Assembly: GCF_000745175.1 (NCBI RefSeq)
Contig: NZ_JQNI01000002.1
Coordinates: 1,937,501 to 2,001,500, forward strand
Direction: 5' to 3'
Length of the DNA stretch: 64,000 nt
Origin: Deinococcus sp. YIM 77859
GTDB lineage: Bacteria; Deinococcota; Deinococci; Deinococcales; Deinococcaceae
The notes under the pieces were generated by a model that saw only the letters and a program-made list of their open reading frames with translations, was not told the origin of the DNA and did no database searches. Within the stretch, counting starts at the first letter, position 1, and the number at the start of each line of letters is the position of its first letter. This document shows, piece by piece, positions 51,549-62,599 of the stretch. A program made the translations under genes and the position numbers.

Positions 51549-52135
51549 GCCTGACTGTTGTCCCCGTCACGGGAAAGGACCTGCGGGCGGTCATTCCCGA
51601 CCTGGCACGGCTGCGGATGACGGTCTTCCGTGACTTCCCTTACCTCTACGCGGGCAGCCCCGAGTACGAGGAAGGCTATCTGGCGACCTACCTCAACGCG
51701 CCCGGCGCCCTGGTGGTTCTGGTGCGGGACGGCGAGCGGGTGATCGGCGCGAGCACCGCGCTGCCACTGCTGGAGGAAACGGCAGAAGTGCGGGCGCCCT
51801 TTCTGCGTTCCGAGTTTGACCCCGCCGCCGTGCTGTACCTTGGCGAGAGCGTGCTGCTGCCCGAATACCGGGGGCAGGGTCTGGGGCACCGCTTTTTCGA
51901 CGAGCGAGAAGCGCACGCCGCTCGCCTGGGCCTCCCCATCACCGCCTTCTGTGCGGTGCAGCGCCCGGAGGACCACCCGGCTCGTCCCCCGAGCCACCGT
52001 TCCCTGCATGCCTTTTGGCGGGCGCGCGGCTACGCAGAGCGGCCCGACCTAGAGACCGTGCTCTCCTGGCAGGACGTGGGCGAGTCCCAGGAGACGCCCA
52101 AAGTGATGCGCTTCTGGGTCAGGAGTGGGGGATAA
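51545..52135 (+). CDS. GNAT family N-acetyltransferase
   Basis: 196 residues. GNAT fold: LVVLVRDGERVIGASTALPL, AVLYLGESVLLPEYRGQGLGHRFFDEREAHA, with acetyl-CoA loop YRGQGLGH. Substrate unknown; the extended C-terminal part (SHRSLHAFWRARGYAERPDL) helps form the acceptor site. TTG 51545, overlapping the previous stop as TTGA and preceded by AGGGGA, is the most probable start; GTG 51518 would add nine residues. Confidence 0.85.
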   Translation: MSLTVVPVTGKDLRAVIPDLARLRMTVFRDFPYLYAGSPEYEEGYLATYLNAPGALVVLVRDGERVIGASTALPLLEETAEVRAPFLRSEFDPAAVLYLGESVLLPEYRGQGLGHRFFDEREAHAARLGLPITAFCAVQRPEDHPARPPSHRSLHAFWRARGYAERPDLETVLSWQDVGESQETPKVMRFWVRSGG

Positions 52136-52145
52136 CCCCCTTCCC

Positions 52146-53966
<1,821 letters not shown>

Positions 53967-54120
53967 ACAAGCCTCCTCTGGTGTGCCGCCGACACACCCG
54001 AGCGGGAACATGGGGTGGGGTCCTCCAGCTCGCACACCGAACAACCGGCCCCCCCCAGCCTCCTGATCCGCTTCCAGCCTTTGCCGGAGCGGATGGTGTC
54101 TGACGTTGGAGGGTGGCACT

Positions 54121-54295
<175 letters not shown>

Positions 54296-54332
54296 TCCCG
54301 TTGGACGAACCGGACACCAGCGGTTCGGGGGC

Positions 54333-54371
54333 AGGATAGCACCTTTGGGGAGTATCGTGTGCATGATACTC
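54333..54371 (-). promoter_or_regulatory. promoter and inverted repeat of the glmS transcript
   Basis: TATCCT (54338-54333) is a likely -10, giving a start near 54326, about 31 nt ahead of the ribozyme cleavage site. Upstream, GAGTATC (54350-54356) and GATACTC (54365-54371) form perfect 7-bp arms 8 nt apart, covering the -35 region. Confidence 0.5.
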
Positions 54372-54398
54372 ACAGGAGGAGCGGCGGCTGAGCCACGC

Positions 54399-55598
54399 CT
54401 AGGGCACGGCGCTCGCCGGCACCTGTTCGAGCGCGTTCAGAACGTCCAGGATCAGGTCCTGCGCGTCCTCGATGCCCAGCGAGAGGCGCACCAGCCCCGG
54501 TGTGACGCCCTGGCGTGCCAGCGTCTCCGTGCCCAGGAGCTGATGGGTGGTGCTGGCGGGGTGGCTGGAGAGACTTTCTACGTCGCCTAGGCTAACGGCC
54601 TGGGTGAAGAGCCGTAGGCCGTTCAGAAAGGCAAAGGCTGCCTCTGGCGTGCCGAGATCCAGGCTGACCAGGCCTCCGTAGGCGCTCATCTGCCGGGAGG
54701 CGACGTCGTGGCCGGGGTGCTCGGGCAGGCCGGGGTAATGCAGGGCCCCTAGGGCGGGGTGTCCCCGCAGCGCCTGAGCGAGCGCTTGGGCATTGGCACA
54801 GTGGGCGTCCATTCGCAGCGGGAGGGTCTTGAGGCCGCGCAGCAGCAGGTAGGCGTCCTGCGGTCCCAGAACGGCGCCGACATGCCGCAGCCCGTGCAGC
54901 CGCAATTCGCCGACGAGCTCGGGGTTGCCCGCCACGACCCCCGCGATCACGTCGCCGTGCCCGCCCAGGTACTTGGTCGCGGAGTGCAGCACCAGGTCGG
55001 CCCCAAACTCCAGCGGGCGCGTCAGGTACGGCGTGCAGAAGGTGTTGTCCACCACGACCAGCGCCCCTACCGTGTGCGCGATCTCGCAGGCCGCCCGCAG
55101 GTCGACGATCTTCAGCGTGGGGTTGGTGGGCGTTTCCAGCCACACCAGGCGGGTCCGGCCGCTGAGCACCGCGCGCAGGCTGTCCACGTCCCCCGCCTCG
55201 TGCACCGTCACGCCAAAGCGCCCCAGGATATCGCGCAACAGCCCCTCGGTGCCGCCGTAGAGGGGCCCCACAAAGGCCACCTCGTCTCCGGAGGTCAGGA
55301 AGGTGAGGGCAACCGCGCTCGCCGCACCCATGCCACTTCCAAAGGCGACGGCGTCCCCGGCGCCCTCCAGACTCGCCACCTTTTCTTCAAAGGCCCGCAC
55401 GGTGGGATTGCCCAGGCGCGAGTAGAAATAGCCGGCCTCTTGCCCGGCAAAGAGGCGCGCGCCCCGCTCGGCGCTGCCGTACCCGAACGTCGAGGTGGCG
55501 TAGATGGGCACGGCGTGGGCACCCGTGACCGGATCGAGGCCGTGACCGGCATGAACGGCGCGGGTGCGAAACCCAGCCCGCAGCTCCTGTTTAGACAT
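54399..55598 (-). CDS. trans-sulfuration PLP enzyme (methionine gamma-lyase / cystathionine gamma-lyase-synthase family)
   Basis: 399 residues. PLP Lys in LHSATKYLGGHGDVIAG, PYATSTFGYG-type N-terminus (PIYATSTFGYG), GYFYSRLGNPTV and WLETPTNPTLKIVD, all typical of the Cys/Met metabolism family. The position of the methionine gamma-lyase active-site Cys reads PLYGGTEG (Gly), so a true methionine gamma-lyase is less certain; cystathionine gamma-synthase, gamma-lyase or homocysteine-forming activity is possible. TAGACT lies 6 nt before ATG 55598, inside the 3' end of the upstream gene. Confidence 0.88.
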   Translation of the reverse strand: MSKQELRAGFRTRAVHAGHGLDPVTGAHAVPIYATSTFGYGSAERGARLFAGQEAGYFYSRLGNPTVRAFEEKVASLEGAGDAVAFGSGMGAASAVALTFLTSGDEVAFVGPLYGGTEGLLRDILGRFGVTVHEAGDVDSLRAVLSGRTRLVWLETPTNPTLKIVDLRAACEIAHTVGALVVVDNTFCTPYLTRPLEFGADLVLHSATKYLGGHGDVIAGVVAGNPELVGELRLHGLRHVGAVLGPQDAYLLLRGLKTLPLRMDAHCANAQALAQALRGHPALGALHYPGLPEHPGHDVASRQMSAYGGLVSLDLGTPEAAFAFLNGLRLFTQAVSLGDVESLSSHPASTTHQLLGTETLARQGVTPGLVRLSLGIEDAQDLILDVLNALEQVPASAVP

Positions 55599-55607
55599 GT
55601 CCCCAGT

Positions 55608-56273
<666 letters not shown>

Positions 56274-56296
56274 CGCTGGTCATGCTAGCGCGCTCT

Positions 56297-56325
56297 TTTG
56301 GGAAAGCAGGAAGACATGCTATACT
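56297..56325 (+). promoter_or_regulatory. promoter of rpmF
   Basis: TTTGGG (56297-56302), 17 bp, TATACT (56320-56325) with an extended TGC before it. Leader about 75 nt. Confidence 0.6.
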
Positions 56326-56381
56326 CGCCCCTGTTGTCTCGCGCCTGCGAGAAGATGCCCCGGCGACAGCGTTCCAAAGAG

Positions 56382-56591
<210 letters not shown>

Positions 56592-56611
56592 GGCTCGGCC
56601 AGAAAAGAGCG

Positions 56612-56637
56612 AGGCTCCCGCAGTGGGGGCCTTTTTT
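56612..56637 (+). terminator. terminator of rpmF
   Basis: AGGCTCCC and GGGGGCCT (8 bp, one G-T wobble), loop GCAGT, six T. The T tract overlaps the stop codon of the convergent TetR gene. Confidence 0.85.
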
Positions 56638-57256
56638 ATTGGGATGATCGTCTGGAGGGTGAACAGCTCTTTGAGGAGGCCGGGCCTGTTTCTTCCAGGC
56701 TAGAGCGCACGCCGCCGCGCACAAAGGCGCCGAGGGTGCGGCCAAGGCGCTCGGCATCCACTGCGGGATCGGTCACCACGCGGTAGGCCAGGCTGTCGAG
56801 CAGGGTGGTGATGATCAGCAGCAGGAGGGGGTCGTGAGGGGCCAGCAGATCGGGATTGTGCCGAAGCCGGGCCCCAAGGTCGTCGAGAAAGGCGTGCCGC
56901 CGTGCTTGGAAGCTCGCGCCGCTGCCGCTGTGTAGGAGGGCCAGCGTGTCCTCTTCGCCCCGCAGGAAAGAAAAGACCGCCTCGATCAGGTCGGGCTGCC
57001 CCGCCCGCGCGGCCAGCAGGGGGCCGAGGCGAGCGAGAAGGGCGTGTAGCCGCTCGTCGAGCAGGGCCGCCAGAACGCCTTCGGTGGACGTGAAGTAGCT
57101 GTAGATGGTGGGGCGGGAGACCCCGAGGGCCCGCGCGATGTCGCCCATGCTCACGGCCTCGAAGCCGCGCTCGACAAACAGGCGAGCACTCACGTCGAGA
57201 ATCTGTTGCCGCCGATCGGCCGAAGGAAGACGTCGGCGGGGGGCCGAAAGGGTCAT
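56636..57256 (-). CDS. TetR family transcriptional regulator of the YhgE gene
   Basis: 206 residues. HTH at about 15-62 (RRQQILDVSARLFVERGFEAVSMGDIARALGVSRPTIYSYF). The C-terminal ligand domain is leucine-rich (LLARLGPLLAAR, DPLLLLIITTLLDSLAYRV); ligand unknown, probably hydrophobic. Start ATG 57256 with TAGGAT 6 nt upstream (leaderless). The intergenic region to the divergent membrane-protein gene carries three dyads of the TGAC...GTCA type, so it almost surely represses that gene and perhaps itself. Confidence 0.9.
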   Translation of the reverse strand: MTLSAPRRRLPSADRRQQILDVSARLFVERGFEAVSMGDIARALGVSRPTIYSYFTSTEGVLAALLDERLHALLARLGPLLAARAGQPDLIEAVFSFLRGEEDTLALLHSGSGASFQARRHAFLDDLGARLRHNPDLLAPHDPLLLLIITTLLDSLAYRVVTDPAVDAERLGRTLGAFVRGGVRSSLEETGPASSKSCSPSRRSSQ

Positions 57257-57262
57257 GACCCC

Positions 57263-57268
57263 ATCCTA
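57263..57268 (-). promoter_or_regulatory. -10 of leaderless promoter for TetR gene
   Basis: TAGGAT, 6 nt (GGGGTC), ATG 57256, minus strand. Confidence 0.55.
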
Positions 57269-57289
57269 GCAGAAGCTCGGTGGGTTTTC

Positions 57290-57353
57290 GACAAGCTGTC
57301 ACTTGACAAAGCGTCAGTAAGGTCGCATGCTGGCCTTCTGACACAGTGTCAGA
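57290..57353 (+). promoter_or_regulatory. promoter and three TetR operator-like dyads of the YhgE gene
   Basis: Promoter: TTGACA (57303-57308), 17 bp, CATGCT (57326-57331). Dyads: GACAAGCTGTC (57290-57300), TGACAAAGCGTCA (57304-57316, on the -35) and TCTGACACAGTGTCAGA (57337-57353, perfect 8-bp arms, on the predicted start site). Confidence 0.7.
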
Positions 57354-57377
57354 CCTCCTGTGTGGAAAGGCCCTGCT

Positions 57378-59894
57378 ATGTCCGATCACCGCAGCATTTC
57401 TCCTGACTCTGGCTCGCGCCGCAGCCTGATAGCGGACTACCGGCAGCTCACGCCCAGCGAGCGCCGGCTGTGGCGTGCTCCGCTGATGTGGGGCGCGGCC
57501 CTGGCCATCCTCTTTATTCCGGTGCTCTACGTCGCCATCTATCTCGCCAGTGTGTGGGACCCCTACGGCCACCTGGAAGCGTTGCCCGTGGCCCTGGTCA
57601 ACAGCGACGCGGGCACCACGTACCGCGGCAAAACGTACCACCTGGGCCGGGACCTGGTGGAGGAGCTGCGGCAGGACCCGCCCGTTAGGCTGATCTCCTA
57701 TCCGAGCGAGCGGGCCGCGCAGGAGGCGGTGCGGCGCGGCGACGTGTACTTTGCCCTGACCATTCCGCCGAACTTCAGCCGTCAGGCGGTGGCGGCAAAA
57801 AGCAGCGAGCACGGGGCGCTGCACCTCTACAGCAGTCCCGGCACGAGCTACTTCGCCAGCCGGGTGGGCAGCAGTGTGGCGGAGGAACTCGCCAGCAGCA
57901 TCAACAGCCGGCTGGGCAGCAACCGCTGGGAGGTGGTCCAAACGTCCCTTGCGGACCTGCAACAGGGGTTCCGTGACCTCAAGGCCGCTACTCGCCAGCT
58001 GCGGGACGGGGCGAGCCGCCTAGAGGACGGCGCGGGCCAGCTGGCGCGGGGTGCCGGAGACCTCGCGCAGGGGGCAGCCTCGGCCCACACGGGGGGAGAG
58101 CAGCTCACGCGGGGCGCGCAGAAGCTCTCGGCGGGAGTCAGCCGCCTCACCGGGGGCACGGCCCAGCTCAGCGCCGGGCTGCGGCAACTGAACCGGGGAG
58201 CCCCCGACGCCCCGCAGCTTCAGCCCCTCCGGCAGGGGGCGGCGCAGCTCGTGCAGGGCAGTGCGAGCCTGGCGAACGGACTGAAGCAGCTCCAGGGCGG
58301 AGCACAGCAGCTTCAGTCCGGAACCGCCGACCTCGCTCGGGGTGCTGGGCAGGTCAAGCGCGGCGCGGACAGTCTTGCTGGGGGGTTGCCGCAGCTCTCG
58401 AATGGTCTTGGCCAGCTGCAGGGGGGGGCACAGGAGTTGAGCGGCGGGGCGGGAAAGCTGGCGCAGGCGGCAAAACAGCTTCAGGGAGGTGCCCAGCAGC
58501 TTGCGGCGCAGCTTCAGAATGGACCCCAGGTGCTCAGCGTCGGCGCGTCGGACCTCGCCCGAGGAGCGGGGCAACTCGAGGCCGGGCTGGAGAAGCTTCA
58601 GGCGGGAGCAGAGACCGTGCAGAGCAGGCTGGGCCCAGCGGTACAGGGCAGTGCCGACGCCGCCAAAGGCGCTGAGCGCCTGGCCCAGGGGTCAGAACAG
58701 CTCAGGGCTGGAGCCGCCGGATTGGAGGCAGGGGCCGTCACCCTCGCCGACAAGCTCGGTGAAGCCGCCGAGGGCAGCACGAACGCGGCAAAGGGTGCAG
58801 AACGACTGGCGCAGGGCGCCGCGCAGCTCCAGAGCGGGGTGCACAGGCTCCAGACCGGAGCCGCAGCCCTCGCCGAGAAGACCGGGGCGGCGGCCGCGGG
58901 AGCGCAGCGGCTGGCGGTTGGTGCGCAGTCCCTCCAGCAGGGTGTGAACACGCTGGTGGAGGGCAATATCAGGATAAAAGGCGCCTTGAAGACGATCACC
59001 GGCGAGTTGCCCGCGCAGCAGGACTTGGATCAGCTTCGGGACGGCGCGCGCACCCTCGCCGCGAAGACGGGAGAACTCACGCAGGGCCTGGGCCGGCTCC
59101 AAACCGGCGCCCAGCGAGTGGCGACGGGAACGGTGAAGCTGCAGAGTGGAGCGCGGGACCTGCAGGAGGGCCTCCGCCGGCTGTACGACCGAGTGCCGGA
59201 CCGAATCGAGCAGCTGGGCGGTGACCCGGAGGGCCTCGCTGCCAGTGTGGTCGTCCGCGAGCAGGCCGCCGCGCCCGTGAAGAACAACGGGGAAGCCTTT
59301 GCGCCGTACTTCATCGCGCTGGCGCTGTGGGTGGGCGGCACGCTGACCACCTTTCTCTTTCCCTACCTGCTGCTGCCCGAGAGCGGCCGGAACACGTCCC
59401 AGCTCGCGCGCGTGCTGCGCAAGCTCACGGTGCCCGCCGCCTACGTGGTCGCGCAGGCGCTGATTGTGGTGCTGGGCGTGCGCCTGTTGGGCGCGAGCTT
59501 CCTGCATCCCGGTCTGGTGGTGCTCACCGCCGTGACCGGTAGCCTGACCTTTCTGGGGCTCATTCTCGCCCTCAATCTGCTCCTCGGGGCGGCGGGCCGC
59601 CTGCTCGCGCTGGTGCTGTTGGTGCTGCAACTCGCTGCCTCGGGCGGCAGCTACCCGGTGGAGCTGTCTTCGCCGTTTTTCCGAGCGATTCACACCTTTA
59701 TTCCGGTGACCGACGTGGTGAATGCCCTCCGCTTTGCCATGTTCGGCGCCTACGAGGGGCAGTACGGGGTGTTCATGGCCCGCATGCTGCTCGTGGGCCT
59801 GGTCGGCGTTGGGGTGGCCCTCCTCAGCCGCTCCCGCTGGCAGTTCACGCCCGACGAGCAGTTCCGCTCGCCGATCATCACGGATGTGGGCTGA
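57378..59894 (+). CDS. YhgE/Pip domain membrane protein with long repeat coil
   Basis: 838 residues. One N-terminal span (about 33-55), an extracytoplasmic YhgE/Pip domain (about 60-180; LPVALVNSDAGTTYRGKTYHLG, GDVYFALTIPPNFSRQ), then about 420 residues (190-610) of heptad-like repeats of the form GAxQLxxGAxxLxxG, and five to six C-terminal spans (about 640-820) of the ABC-2 permease type. Relatives include phage infection proteins and MmpL-like exporters; function unclear, probably export of lipids or toxic compounds. ATG 57378 is chosen for GGAAAGG upstream. TetR-controlled. Confidence 0.88.
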   Translation: MSDHRSISPDSGSRRSLIADYRQLTPSERRLWRAPLMWGAALAILFIPVLYVAIYLASVWDPYGHLEALPVALVNSDAGTTYRGKTYHLGRDLVEELRQDPPVRLISYPSERAAQEAVRRGDVYFALTIPPNFSRQAVAAKSSEHGALHLYSSPGTSYFASRVGSSVAEELASSINSRLGSNRWEVVQTSLADLQQGFRDLKAATRQLRDGASRLEDGAGQLARGAGDLAQGAASAHTGGEQLTRGAQKLSAGVSRLTGGTAQLSAGLRQLNRGAPDAPQLQPLRQGAAQLVQGSASLANGLKQLQGGAQQLQSGTADLARGAGQVKRGADSLAGGLPQLSNGLGQLQGGAQELSGGAGKLAQAAKQLQGGAQQLAAQLQNGPQVLSVGASDLARGAGQLEAGLEKLQAGAETVQSRLGPAVQGSADAAKGAERLAQGSEQLRAGAAGLEAGAVTLADKLGEAAEGSTNAAKGAERLAQGAAQLQSGVHRLQTGAAALAEKTGAAAAGAQRLAVGAQSLQQGVNTLVEGNIRIKGALKTITGELPAQQDLDQLRDGARTLAAKTGELTQGLGRLQTGAQRVATGTVKLQSGARDLQEGLRRLYDRVPDRIEQLGGDPEGLAASVVVREQAAAPVKNNGEAFAPYFIALALWVGGTLTTFLFPYLLLPESGRNTSQLARVLRKLTVPAAYVVAQALIVVLGVRLLGASFLHPGLVVLTAVTGSLTFLGLILALNLLLGAAGRLLALVLLVLQLAASGGSYPVELSSPFFRAIHTFIPVTDVVNALRFAMFGAYEGQYGVFMARMLLVGLVGVGVALLSRSRWQFTPDEQFRSPIITDVG

Positions 59895-60627
59895 GGGCTT
59901 GAGGGCTTGAGGCCTTGTCCCCCACGTGAATGGCCGCGATGCCAAAGGTGAGCAGGCGGTACCGGGTGCGGAAGCCGGTGGCGTGCATCAGTCCGGCGAG
60001 CCGCTCGGGGTCCGGAAAGGCCAGCACGCTTTCCGGGAGGTACGTGTATGCTCCCGCATTGCCGCTGACCAGGGCCCCGATGCGCGGCAGCACTCGGCGG
60101 AAGTAGAAGCGAAAGAGCCGCCCGAACAGTCCCGGACGGGGCGGCGGAAATTCCAGAATCACCAGGCGGCCCCCCGGCCGGAGCACCCGCCACAGTTCGG
60201 CAAGGCCGCGTGCGTAGTCCGCGAAGTTGCGGAAGCCAAAGGCGCAGGTCACCGCGTCAAAGGAGGCGTCCGGGTAGGGAAGGTTGAGGGCGTCTCCCTC
60301 CTCCAGCCGCAGGGTCAGGTGCCGGGCACGCGCCTTTGCACGGGCAATCTCCAGCATCTGCGGCACGAAGTCGCTGCCGATCACCTCGGTCTGCGGCGCG
60401 CGGGCTTTGAGCTCGAGGGCGAAGTCGCCCGTTCCCGTCGCCACGTCGAGCACCCGTGCGGGCTTCAGGGCCAGCGCCTCGCGCGCCGCCTCCCGCCGCC
60501 ACAGGCGGTCCACACCCAAACTCAGGACGCGGTTGAGCAGGTCGTAGCGGGGCGCGATGGCGGCGAACATCACCTGGACCTGGCGGCTCCGGTCTTGCTT
60601 GTCTCCCACGGGGGGGCGGCTGGTCAT
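59878..60627 (-). CDS. menG: demethylmenaquinone methyltransferase
   Basis: 249 residues. UbiE/MenG family: VQVMFAAIAPRYDLLNRVLSLGVDRLWR, SAM motif VLDVATGTGDFALEL, DALNLPYPDASFDAVTCAFGFRNF, LRPGGRLVILEF. Last step of menaquinone synthesis, in the cytosol at the membrane. The C-terminal 10 residues extend into the 3' end of the convergent gene by 17 bp. Leaderless start: TATCAT 6 nt before ATG 60627. Confidence 0.93.
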   Translation of the reverse strand: MTSRPPVGDKQDRSRQVQVMFAAIAPRYDLLNRVLSLGVDRLWRREAAREALALKPARVLDVATGTGDFALELKARAPQTEVIGSDFVPQMLEIARAKARARHLTLRLEEGDALNLPYPDASFDAVTCAFGFRNFADYARGLAELWRVLRPGGRLVILEFPPPRPGLFGRLFRFYFRRVLPRIGALVSGNAGAYTYLPESVLAFPDPERLAGLMHATGFRTRYRLLTFGIAAIHVGDKASSPQALSPHP

Positions 60628-60633
60628 GGAGGG

Positions 60634-60639
60634 ATGATA
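60634..60639 (-). promoter_or_regulatory. -10 of leaderless promoter for menG
   Basis: TATCAT, 6 nt (CCCTCC), ATG 60627, minus strand. Confidence 0.55.
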
Positions 60640-60650
60640 GGGGGCGCGCG

Positions 60651-61838
60651 CTAGCCGATCACCCCGAGCGCCCGGCCCACCCGCTCGTACGCGGCGAGCG
60701 CTTGTTCTAGGTCCTCCCGCGTGTGCTCGGCGGTCACGATGTTCCGAATGCGGGCCTGACCACGCGGAACGGTGGGGAAGCCCAGGCCGACGGCGAAGAC
60801 GCCTTCAGCCAAGAGGCGGCGGCTGGCCTCGAACGCCGCACTCGCCTCACCGAACAGCACCGGCGTGATGGGTGTTTGGCTGCCCATGGTGTCGAAGCCC
60901 AGGCGGGCGAGTTCAGCCTTGAAGAAGCGGGTGTTGTCCCAGAGCCGCGCCATAAAGGCGGGTTCGCGCTGCACGAGCTCGAGCGCCGCCGAGAGCGCCC
61001 CCACCACGGCGGGTGGGTGCGCGGTGGAAAAGAGGTACGGGCGGGCGCGGTTGATCAGAAGTTCGCGCAGGTCGCGGTGCCCCGCGGCGTAGCCGCCCAC
61101 CACTCCCCACGCCTTGCTGAGGGTGCCCACCTGAATCACGTCGTCCGCGTGCTCGAAACCGAAGTGGTGAACCGTGCCGCGCCCGGCCTCGCCCAGCACG
61201 CCCGAGCCGTGTGCGTCGTCCACGTAGGTCACCGCCCCGTACCGGCGGGCCACCGCTATGAGGCGGTCGAGGGGCGCGACGTCGCCGTCCATGCTGAAGA
61301 CGCCGTCCGTCACGACGAGCTTCAGCCCGTCTGTGGGATGTTCTGCAAGCACCCGCTCGAGGTCCTCGGGATCGGCGTGCCGGAAGATCTTTTTGGTGGC
61401 CTTGACGAGGCGCAAGCCGTCGATGATGCTGGCGTGATTCAGCTCGTCGCTGACGACCAGGTCACCTTCTTTCAGCAGTGTGCCCAGCACCCCCTGGTTG
61501 GTGGTAAAGCCGCTCTGAAAAACGAGTGCGCTGCCCGTGTGCTTAAAGGCGGCAAGCTGCTCTTCAAAGTCCTCGTGAATCCGGAGGGTGCCCGCGATCG
61601 TGCGCACGGCGCCGGCCCCCGCACCCCACGCACGCAGGTACTGCTCGGCCCGTTCCTTGAGGGCCGGGTGGTTCGCGAACCCCAGGTAGTTGTTGGAGGC
61701 AAGGTTGATCACGTCGTGTCCGTCCACACGGGTGCGGGCCTGCTGGGGAGCGTCAAGCACGCGTGGGTGAATCTGCAGGCCAGCGTCACGCAGGCCAGCG
61801 AGTTCGGCGGTCAGGCGGCCAGAAAGCGAGGTGGTCAT
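60651..61838 (-). CDS. kbl: glycine C-acetyltransferase (alpha-oxoamine synthase)
   Basis: 395 residues. PLP enzyme with VINLASNNYLGFANHP, GTLRIHEDFEEQLAAFK, DELNHASIIDG, VDDAHGSGVLGEAGRG and Schiff-base Lys in VGTLSKAWGVVGGY; RPYLFSTAHPP is typical of Kbl. It condenses glycine with acetyl-CoA, or cleaves 2-amino-3-oxobutyrate in threonine breakdown; Thermus relatives act also in biotin synthesis (known), so BioF activity is possible. No tdh or bio gene adjacent. TAGACT 6 nt before ATG 61838. Confidence 0.88.
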   Translation of the reverse strand: MTTSLSGRLTAELAGLRDAGLQIHPRVLDAPQQARTRVDGHDVINLASNNYLGFANHPALKERAEQYLRAWGAGAGAVRTIAGTLRIHEDFEEQLAAFKHTGSALVFQSGFTTNQGVLGTLLKEGDLVVSDELNHASIIDGLRLVKATKKIFRHADPEDLERVLAEHPTDGLKLVVTDGVFSMDGDVAPLDRLIAVARRYGAVTYVDDAHGSGVLGEAGRGTVHHFGFEHADDVIQVGTLSKAWGVVGGYAAGHRDLRELLINRARPYLFSTAHPPAVVGALSAALELVQREPAFMARLWDNTRFFKAELARLGFDTMGSQTPITPVLFGEASAAFEASRRLLAEGVFAVGLGFPTVPRGQARIRNIVTAEHTREDLEQALAAYERVGRALGVIG

Positions 61839-61844
61839 GCGTGC

Positions 61845-61850
61845 AGTCTA
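61845..61850 (-). promoter_or_regulatory. -10 of leaderless promoter for kbl
   Basis: TAGACT, 6 nt (GCACGC), ATG 61838, minus strand. Confidence 0.55.
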
Positions 61851-61919
61851 GACGCCTGGTCGGTTCAGCGTCCTTGAGGGTGGGGAGGCGCTGAGAGAAA
61901 AGTGTAAGCGGGCCCGGCC

Positions 61920-61925
61920 TATACT
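61920..61925 (+). promoter_or_regulatory. -10 of the Roadblock gene promoter
   Basis: TATACT, 14 nt, ATG 61940; a short leader of about 7-8 nt is expected. AAAGTGTAAG sits 20 bp upstream, related to the motif at 40134. Confidence 0.45.
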
Positions 61926-61934
61926 CCGGGCAGG

Positions 61935-62595
<661 letters not shown>

Positions 62596-62599
<4 letters not shown>

